From positions 1 through 42,408 of the forward strand of contig JAIXSR010000142.1 in assembly GCA_027484605.1 (NCBI GenBank): a stretch of 42,408 nucleotides of DNA. The letters run 5' to 3'. The stretch is from Hyphomicrobiales bacterium. GTDB taxonomy: Bacteria > Pseudomonadota > Alphaproteobacteria > Rhizobiales > Beijerinckiaceae. Both the position numbers and the translations under genes were made by a program. Numbering within the stretch: the first letter of the stretch is position 1; each line of letters starts with the position of its first letter. Positions 36,768 to 42,408 of the stretch are shown piece by piece. Below the pieces are notes generated by a model. The model had not been told where the DNA came from and searched no databases. It was given only the letters and a program-made list of their open reading frames with translations.

Positions 36768-37709
36768 ATGCGTATTCTCGTCACCATCTGCACGCGCGCC
36801 CGGCCGAAAATGCTGGAGGCTTGCCTGCGTTCCGTGACGGCGCAGGTCGTTCCCGAGGGCGTGACCTGCGATATCGCGGTGATCGAGAACGATTCCGCGC
36901 TTCATTGCACGCCGATCGTCGACAAGGTGGCAGCCGAGACAGGCCGGGTGATCCACGCCGTGCTCGAGCCCGAACTGGGCCTGCCCTTCGCGCGCAATCG
37001 CTGCGGCACCTTCGCGGTCGAGCAGGGCTATGACTGGGCGCTCTATATCGACGATGACGAGGTGGCCACGCCCGACTGGCTGGCAACGCTTGTCGCCGCT
37101 GCGCGGCGCGACCCGGCGGATGTCTATTATGCCCGCGTCGTTTCGGTCTTTCCCGAGGGCACGCCCGAATGGATGGCCCTGCCGGAGGTGAACAAGCGGC
37201 CGACCGGAACTGTGCTGACCAAGGCCGAGGGCCACAACACGATGGTACATCGCCGCATCTTCGCCGCGGACGGGCTGAACCTGCGCTTTGATACCGCCCT
37301 GCGCTTTACCGGGGGCAGCGACACCGATTTCTTCAGCCGCGTCCACAAGGCCGGCGCGCGGATCCTCTGGGTAGGCGAAGCGGTGGTCGAGGAGACGATC
37401 CCCGCCAGCCGGATGAAGCTGCGCTGGCAGCTGAACCGGACGTTCCGTGTCGCCATCAACATTTCCGTCCTGCATGAGAAGCAACGCGGCAAGGCAGCTT
37501 CGTCCTGGCGCAGCCTCATCAAGGGGACGGGCCGGGTACTGGGTGGCCTCCTGCAATTGCCGTTTGGCCTCGGCCTGTCCCTGCTCGCCCCGCTGAAAGG
37601 CCGGATCTTCGCTTTCAAGGCGGCCAAGCAGGTCGCGTCCGGCCTCGGTTCCTACGCCTATCTGATGGGCATCCGGCCGGAACCCTATCGCAAGGTCGAT
37701 GGCGGCTGA
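36768..37709 (+). CDS. Family 2 glycosyltransferase
   Basis: A 313-residue GT-A-fold glycosyltransferase. The N-terminus reads RILVTICTRARPKMLEACLR, followed by VIENDS (39-43), GLPFARNRC, the DxD-type metal site YIDDDEVATPDWL (DDD 95-97), and GGSDTDFFSRVHKAG as the acceptor-side acidic motif. A hydrophobic amphipathic stretch near 265-285 suggests membrane association. AAGGA lies seven bases before ATG 36768. It is 60 bases downstream of the phosphatase gene and converges on asnB. It is probably involved in surface polysaccharide synthesis; donor and acceptor are unknown. Confidence 0.9.
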   Translation: MRILVTICTRARPKMLEACLRSVTAQVVPEGVTCDIAVIENDSALHCTPIVDKVAAETGRVIHAVLEPELGLPFARNRCGTFAVEQGYDWALYIDDDEVATPDWLATLVAAARRDPADVYYARVVSVFPEGTPEWMALPEVNKRPTGTVLTKAEGHNTMVHRRIFAADGLNLRFDTALRFTGGSDTDFFSRVHKAGARILWVGEAVVEETIPASRMKLRWQLNRTFRVAINISVLHEKQRGKAASSWRSLIKGTGRVLGGLLQLPFGLGLSLLAPLKGRIFAFKAAKQVASGLGSYAYLMGIRPEPYRKVDGG

Positions 37710-37721
37710 GATCGTGCCTCT

Positions 37722-39677
37722 TCAGGGCTGCCTTTCCTCGGCATCGAGATAGAGCTGGGCGACAAAGAGTGTCCAGATCAGGTTGACCCGGCGCTGGCCG
37801 CCAGCGAGGAAATCGGCCCAGATCGCCTGGACCAGCTGCGTTTCCAGCAGGCCCTGCCGATCGAGTCTTTCCTTCGAGAACAGGTCCGACGCAAGGGTCC
37901 GGAATGGCCCGCGTAGCCAATCCGCGGCGGGGATGCCGAAGCCCTGTTTCGGGCGGTCCCAGAGAGCACGCGGCACATATCGGCCGAGCACGGCCCGGAG
38001 CAGGGCCTTGCGTTCCCTACCCCGCGTCTTCAGCCCGTCCGGCAGGGACCATGCAAAGCGGATGATGTCCGGGTCGAGCAGCGGGATCCGCGTCTCGAGG
38101 CTGTGGGCCATGGCGGCGCGGTCGACCTTCACGAGAATGTCGTCCGGCAGGTAGCGGACAGCATCGAGCATGGTGGCCTGATCGAGCGCCGACCAGCCAA
38201 CCCTGCCAGCCAGAACGCCGACCAGCGGCTCGAAAGCCGGCATTGCGCCCCGGACCAGGTGATGGGCGGGGTCGACGACGGTGAAGGTGCGTTCGTAGGC
38301 TTCGACAACGTTGCCGGCCCGCATCGGCGCTTCCAGATCGGCAAGGCGCAGGTCCAGAGCCCGGAGCGAGCGCTTTCCGACTTCCTGCCGGCCCAGCATC
38401 AGCGCAGGGCGGACGAGGCCGAGGCGGATCATGCGGTAATAGAGGCCCGCCGCCAGCCTTTGGGCCTGACCCTTGAGGCCACTATCCCATTTCCGGCTCA
38501 GCGAATGATAGCGGCCGTAACCGGCAAACAACTCGTCGCCTGCATCACCCGACAGCGCGACGGTGACCTTCGTCCGGGCGAACCGGGTAACCAGCCAGGT
38601 CGGCAGCTGGCTTGGATCGGCGAAGGGCTCGTCATAGGTGGCGGGCATGCGGGTGACGAGGTCGCAGGCATCCTGCCCGGAAAGCTGGATCTCGTTATGC
38701 GCCGTGCCGAGATGGCGCGCGATATCCCGCGCGAAACGCGATTCGTCGAACTCCGCTTCCTTGAAACCGAGGGAAAAGGTTTCGATCGGCGTTGTGCGCT
38801 GCGCCTGCATGATCGCGGCGATTGTGGAGGAATCAATCCCGCCCGACAGGAAGGCGCCGACCGGCACATCGGCAATCACCTGACGCCGGATCGAGGCATG
38901 AAGCAGGCGGTCGAGTTCGTCGGTGGCGGCATCGAACGAGCCCTCGAACCGGCTGGCCTTGCATTCTGCGGCGATGGCGATGCTGTCCCAGTAGACGGCT
39001 TCCCGCCCCGCCCCGCCCTCGCCCGGGCCAAACATCCGGTAGCTTCCCGGCCGGATCTTGTGCGCCGACCGGTAGAGCGTCGCCGGCGCCGTGATGTAGC
39101 CATGCCGCAGGAACTGCGTGAGCGCCGTCCGGTCGAGATCGCCCCGCCAGGCCGGATGCGCCTTCAGCGCCTTGAGTTCCGAGGCAAAGATCAGCGCCCC
39201 GTCGACCTCGCTCCAGAAGAGCGGCTTCTCGCCCATCGGGTCGCGCACCAGCGCCACGGCGCCTTTCTGGTGGTCAAAAAGCGCGAAGGCAAACATGCCG
39301 CGCAACCGCGCAAGGGCGCCATCCAGCCCGAAGGCCTCGATTGTCGCCAGCGCCACTTCGGTGTCCGAATGGCCGCGCCAGGCCGGTGCCTTTCCGGCCT
39401 GTTCCAGCTCTGCCCGGAGGTCATGGAAGTTGTAGATCTCGCCATTGAGCGTGATGGCATAGCGTCCGGTGGCCGAAAGCATGGGCTGGGCGCCGGCGGG
39501 CGAGAGATCCTGGATGGCGAGCCGCCTCTGGCCGAGGGCAATGCCCCGCGCCTCGCTTTTCCAGATGCCTTCATCATCCGGGCCGCGATGGCGGATCGCA
39601 TCGTTCATCCGGTTGAGGGCCGGCAGATCCGAAGGTGTGAGCCCGCCCTGCCGGAACAGCCCGGAAATGCCGCACAT
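37722..39677 (-). CDS. asnB: Asparagine synthetase B-type glutamine amidotransferase
   Basis: A 651-residue enzyme with an N-terminal class II glutaminase domain and a C-terminal synthetase domain. It opens with MCGISGLF, so Cys2 is the nucleophile; RHRGPDDEG (29-37) and LNGEIYNFHDLR follow. The PP-loop is SGGIDSS (278-284), with later FSLGFKEAEFDESRFAR and LPDDILVKVDRAAMAHSLE. The start at 39677 is fixed by Cys2. Copies placed inside polysaccharide clusters often amidate sugar or other carboxylates rather than make asparagine; that is only a possibility here. It diverges from the methyltransferase gene. Confidence 0.93.
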   Translation of the reverse strand: MCGISGLFRQGGLTPSDLPALNRMNDAIRHRGPDDEGIWKSEARGIALGQRRLAIQDLSPAGAQPMLSATGRYAITLNGEIYNFHDLRAELEQAGKAPAWRGHSDTEVALATIEAFGLDGALARLRGMFAFALFDHQKGAVALVRDPMGEKPLFWSEVDGALIFASELKALKAHPAWRGDLDRTALTQFLRHGYITAPATLYRSAHKIRPGSYRMFGPGEGGAGREAVYWDSIAIAAECKASRFEGSFDAATDELDRLLHASIRRQVIADVPVGAFLSGGIDSSTIAAIMQAQRTTPIETFSLGFKEAEFDESRFARDIARHLGTAHNEIQLSGQDACDLVTRMPATYDEPFADPSQLPTWLVTRFARTKVTVALSGDAGDELFAGYGRYHSLSRKWDSGLKGQAQRLAAGLYYRMIRLGLVRPALMLGRQEVGKRSLRALDLRLADLEAPMRAGNVVEAYERTFTVVDPAHHLVRGAMPAFEPLVGVLAGRVGWSALDQATMLDAVRYLPDDILVKVDRAAMAHSLETRIPLLDPDIIRFAWSLPDGLKTRGRERKALLRAVLGRYVPRALWDRPKQGFGIPAADWLRGPFRTLASDLFSKERLDRQGLLETQLVQAIWADFLAGGQRRVNLIWTLFVAQLYLDAEERQP

Positions 39678-39825
39678 TCCGCTTCTCCACGCCTGTTCGG
39701 CCAGCAAGAGGCTTGGGCCGGCGAGTTGACTTGTCCCCGCGTCCTTGTACCTAGTCCGCCATAAAGTAAAGCCGCGATGGGCTCCGGCAGGCGCGATCCG
39801 CCGGGCCCGTTCCGGCCGGGATGAC

Positions 39826-40557
39826 ATGATGGCGACCAGCAGCGCGGACCGTGCCCAGCATTATGACAAGGCCTTCTTCGAGGGCTTTGCCGACGATTCC
39901 CAGCGATCGGCGGGCATCGTCCTCGGCCGTTTGCTCGATCAGTTTCGCCCGGCTTCAATGCTGGATGTCGGATGCGGTGTCGGCACCTGGCTGAAGGCCG
40001 CGCAGGAGCTGGGCATTGCCGGATTGCGCGGACTCGACGGGCCGTGGGTCAGCGCCGACCAGCTGCGCATACCCGCCGAGGCGTTCGAGCGGATCGATTT
40101 CGAGGCGGCCGACTGGCCGGAGATCCGCCCCGCCGATCTTGCGATCTCGCTGGAAGTGGCCGAGCATCTTTCCCCCGAGGCGGGAGACAGGCTCGTGCAC
40201 TATCTCTGCCGTTCCGCGCCGGTCGTCCTTTTCTCGGCAGCCATTCCGAACCAGGGCGGCGAAGGGCACCGGAACGAGCAATGGCAATCCTATTGGGCGG
40301 AGCGTTTCGCCCGCGAAGGCTATGTTCCGCGCACGGCCCTGCGCTCGGCGGTCTGGGCCGATGACCGGGTGGAATTCTGGTACCAGCAGAACATGATCCT
40401 CTACGTTGCCGGAAGCCATGCCGGCCAGTTCCCGGCGGAGGCGGCGGATGCGATGATCGATGCCATCCATCCGCGGCTCTACCATATCCGGGTCATCAAG
40501 CGCGAAAAGCGGCGCAATCGCTGGAAGCGCTTCCTGCCCTTCCTGCGGCAGGGATAA
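39826..40557 (+). CDS. Class I SAM-dependent methyltransferase
   Basis: A 243-residue methyltransferase. Motif I is MLDVGCGVGTWLKAA (45-59), followed by the acidic GLDGPWV, a motif-II region DLAISLEVAEHLSPEAGDRL and later VLFSAAIPNQGGEGHRNEQWQ. The fold matches Methyltransf_23-like enzymes found in polysaccharide and glycan clusters. ATG codons at 39826 and 39829 are both possible. Its stop lies four bases before the fucosyltransferase ATG, so the two are probably co-translated. The substrate is unknown; a sugar O-methyltransferase is plausible by context. Confidence 0.87.
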   Translation: MMATSSADRAQHYDKAFFEGFADDSQRSAGIVLGRLLDQFRPASMLDVGCGVGTWLKAAQELGIAGLRGLDGPWVSADQLRIPAEAFERIDFEAADWPEIRPADLAISLEVAEHLSPEAGDRLVHYLCRSAPVVLFSAAIPNQGGEGHRNEQWQSYWAERFAREGYVPRTALRSAVWADDRVEFWYQQNMILYVAGSHAGQFPAEAADAMIDAIHPRLYHIRVIKREKRRNRWKRFLPFLRQG

Positions 40558-40561
40558 GCCG

Positions 40562-41437
40562 ATGGCTGTCATCCGCGTCGAACTTCTCGGCGGGCTGGGC
40601 AACCAGCTCTTTCAGGCAGCAGCAGGCTTGGCCCTGGCGCAGCGTACGGGTGCGGCGCTGGAATTCGACATTTCCCGTTTCCGAGCCGCCGGCAGCCGCG
40701 CCTATGGGCTGGACGGGCTCCGCCATGGCGCCCGCATCGTCGGGGGCCCGCGCGAGGGAGCAGGACGGCTGATCAACCGGGTCGGTCGTGCGCTGAGCTT
40801 CGGCCGGGCCAAGGCTCCGATCGGCTGGCAAGGCGGCGCGTTCCGCGAGCGGGATTATGCCTATGACCCGCGTTTCGGGACCCTCGCCGCCCCGTGTTAC
40901 CTCTCGGGCTATTTCCATTCCGAGAAATACTTCGCGCCGGCCGCCGAACAGATCCGCGAGGCCTTTTCGCTGGAGCCGCAGCTGGGCGAGCAGGCCCGCG
41001 CTTTCTCAGCCGCCATGGCGCCGGAAAGCCTCGCTGTCCATCTCCGCGTAGGTGACTTCAAGGCGGCCCAGCATTTCAATGCCGTCCATGGCACGCTTGG
41101 CATGGCCTATTACCGCAATGCGATCGCCCTTGCCCGGGCGGCGCGTCCCATCGACGAGATCTATGTCTTCACCGACACGCCGGAGGCCATTCCCGCGCTG
41201 ATTCCGCCGGGCACGCCGTACCGTGCCGTCACCGGCCATTCCGCGCCGGAAGATCTCTACCTCATGAGCCGCGCGCGGGCTCACATCATCGCCAACAGCA
41301 CCTTCAGCTGGTGGAGTGCCTGGTTCGATCCGCGGCCGGACAAGCTGGTCATCGCACCGCGGGCCTGGCTGGCTCCCGAAGCGCTGAGAAAGACCTATAT
41401 CGGCGATCTCTATCCCGAGGGATGGGTGATGCTCTGA
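40562..41437 (+). CDS. GT11-family alpha-1,2-fucosyltransferase-like protein
   Basis: A 291-residue glycosyltransferase of family GT11. It has the family motifs: GGLGNQLFQAAAGLALA (from residue 10), the GDP-fucose-binding AVHLRVGDF (His160, Arg162, Asp165; the HxRxGD form) and the C-terminal MSRARAHIIANSTFSWWSAW. Such enzymes add fucose in alpha-1,2 linkage to O-antigens or capsules. No GDP-fucose synthesis genes are in the window, so donor supply must come from elsewhere. It follows the methyltransferase by four bases. Confidence 0.9.
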   Translation: MAVIRVELLGGLGNQLFQAAAGLALAQRTGAALEFDISRFRAAGSRAYGLDGLRHGARIVGGPREGAGRLINRVGRALSFGRAKAPIGWQGGAFRERDYAYDPRFGTLAAPCYLSGYFHSEKYFAPAAEQIREAFSLEPQLGEQARAFSAAMAPESLAVHLRVGDFKAAQHFNAVHGTLGMAYYRNAIALARAARPIDEIYVFTDTPEAIPALIPPGTPYRAVTGHSAPEDLYLMSRARAHIIANSTFSWWSAWFDPRPDKLVIAPRAWLAPEALRKTYIGDLYPEGWVML

Positions 41438-41452
41438 GCGCGGCCGGGCGCT

Positions 41453-42190
41453 TCAGGCGCTTTTCTCTCGGTTGCGCCAGAAATACAGCTTTCGTGCCAC
41501 CCGGTCACGGAAGCGGACATCGCGTCCGTCAAGATGCTGGACCGTCTTCGGCCAGCCAAGCGGGCCATAGAGCTGGCCCCCGCCCATATAGCGACAAAGG
41601 CCGCCCTCCAGCCCGATCCTGTCACCATCGGGGCGCTTGAGCAGCGGCACGACCTCAGAGAGGTAATAGGCGATATCGATGATCTGCGGGTTGTTCGAGC
41701 GTCCGTTGATCCGGCAGAGGGGCACGCTTGTGCCCTCGACCGGCTCCAGGAAAAGGTCATAGCCCTGCCGGATGTTCCGGCGCTTGTTGAAGCGGATATA
41801 GTTGAAGCGATGCCGTTGCATCTCCTCGACCATCTCGGGCAGGCCATGGGGGATACGGTCGCGCAGGAAGACGAAATCGTGCTCCAGCTGCACGGCATAC
41901 GGCGTGGTTGTCATGTCCACGGATTTCACGAAACTGTCGATCAGGCCGCGTGTCTCCACGATCTCGATCTCGAGCCCTGGCGTTCCCTGCCGGATCGCGT
42001 CGATCCAGGCGGTATGGTTCGACCGGAACGGCTTCGGATCAAGGAAGACGCGGATCGTTGTCTCGCGGGCACCGCGCGTGCCGTCGAAACAGGCGAAATA
42101 GGAGCGGATGGCCTCCGCGACGAGGCAATCGCGCGCATCCGCCGAGGCCACGTTCGAGAACACATTGAGCGTTATGGCTTCAAGCGCCAT
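41453..42190 (-). CDS. Uncharacterised protein, possibly glycosyltransferase-like
   Basis: A 245-residue soluble-looking protein I cannot assign with certainty. Visible features are an N-terminal ITLNVFSNVASADARDCLVA, a strand TTIRVFLDPKPF, and YAVQLEHDFVFLRD (about 98-111). In that last segment EHD/DFVF resembles the metal-binding strand end of GT-A glycosyltransferases. A Cys/Gly segment GLEGGLCRYMGGGQLYGPLGW comes later. ATG 42190 is preceded by a G-rich site; ATG 42211 is an alternative with no clear site. It is convergent with the GT11 gene (15 bases apart). The surrounding glycan genes support, but do not prove, a sugar-related role. Confidence 0.65.
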   Translation of the reverse strand: MALEAITLNVFSNVASADARDCLVAEAIRSYFACFDGTRGARETTIRVFLDPKPFRSNHTAWIDAIRQGTPGLEIEIVETRGLIDSFVKSVDMTTTPYAVQLEHDFVFLRDRIPHGLPEMVEEMQRHRFNYIRFNKRRNIRQGYDLFLEPVEGTSVPLCRINGRSNNPQIIDIAYYLSEVVPLLKRPDGDRIGLEGGLCRYMGGGQLYGPLGWPKTVQHLDGRDVRFRDRVARKLYFWRNREKSA

Positions 42191-42247
42191 CTTGCGCCCC
42201 CAACCTTCCATGGCCTACACAGCGGCAAGGATCGTCATGAGAGGCCC

Positions 42248-42408
42248 ATGTCCGGTAGTCAAGCGCTGTTTCAGGCCGCCCTGCGGCTCTATTCGAGCCA
42301 GCCGGTACGGGAATGGCGCTCGTATGTCAGCCGGGTGGTCCACCCGTTCTGGCCGCAAACTGACGCGGCCGGAATCATCAGCCATGACATCACGGAGCGT
42401 GCTGATCC
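42248..42408 (+). CDS. Start of a gene running off the right edge
   Basis: ATG 42248 opens a frame without stops to the window end (53 codons), beginning MSGSQALFQAALRLYSSQPV and continuing REWRSYVSRVVHPFWPQTDA. GAGAGG lies three bases upstream, which is close. It is divergent from the possible glycosyltransferase gene. Too little is present to assign a family. A competing frame from ATG 42236 is also open but has a less natural composition. Confidence 0.45.
   Translation, partial: MSGSQALFQAALRLYSSQPVREWRSYVSRVVHPFWPQTDAAGIISHDITERAD

Overview
The window is a GC-rich chromosomal segment of an alphaproteobacterium, most likely a member of the Hyphomicrobiales. This rests on gene content and order: a yajC-secD-secF operon followed by Mth938-type and squalene-synthase-type genes, a dgt-argS-SPOR-nagZ-scpA-scpB-tatABC-serS-surE-pcm-LytM run, a DUF1127 gene, and a GTTC-N7-GTTC LexA box before uvrA. 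No genus can be named from sequence alone. I see no tRNA, rRNA, CRISPR array, prophage or insertion sequence.

Layout. Positions 1-3.7 kb hold the 5' end of gyrA (minus), a DUF2306 membrane protein, a MarC-family membrane protein, an Lrp/AsnC regulator, an exported rhodanese sulfurtransferase and ssb. Positions 4.0-8.1 kb hold a small Cys-rich exported protein, uvrA with a LexA box, and a GST that overlaps the uvrA stop. Positions 8.2-8.6 kb hold a DUF1127 gene followed by stem-loops with C/U-rich, anti-Shine-Dalgarno loops and a strong terminator. This resembles the DUF1127-linked 'cuckoo'/CcsR small RNAs of alphaproteobacteria and is the most interesting element found. trmFO follows.

Positions 10.1-14.5 kb (minus) form the yajC-secD-secF operon, with homologues of the mitochondrial complex I assembly factors NDUFAF3 (Mth938/DUF498) and NDUFAF6 (squalene/phytoene synthase fold) downstream. 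A DUF815 ATPase gene diverges from it. Positions 15.6-30.6 kb (minus) are a long co-directional block: dgt, argS, a SPOR-domain protein, nagZ, scpA, scpB, a lone ABC ATPase, tatA, tatB, tatC, serS, surE, pcm and a LysM/degenerate-LytM lipoprotein. Several pairs overlap by the four bases ATGA. The block joins nucleotide and tRNA metabolism, chromosome condensation, twin-arginine export and cell-wall or division functions.

Positions 30.7-35.6 kb hold erpA (divergent from dgt), a 628-residue exported protein of unknown function, and a malic enzyme with a phosphotransacetylase-like tail (maeB). Positions 35.8-42.4 kb look like a surface-polysaccharide region: a PhnA-type small protein, a Cys-based phosphatase, a family 2 glycosyltransferase, an AsnB-type amidotransferase, a SAM methyltransferase, a GT11-type fucosyltransferase, an unassigned possible glycosyltransferase, and a gene running off the right end.

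Most genes are ordinary housekeeping genes with intact motifs. The items worth following up are the candidate sRNA, the orphan ABC ATPase between scpB and tatA, the degenerate LytM lipoprotein, the exported unknown protein, and the phosphatase/glycosyltransferase cluster.
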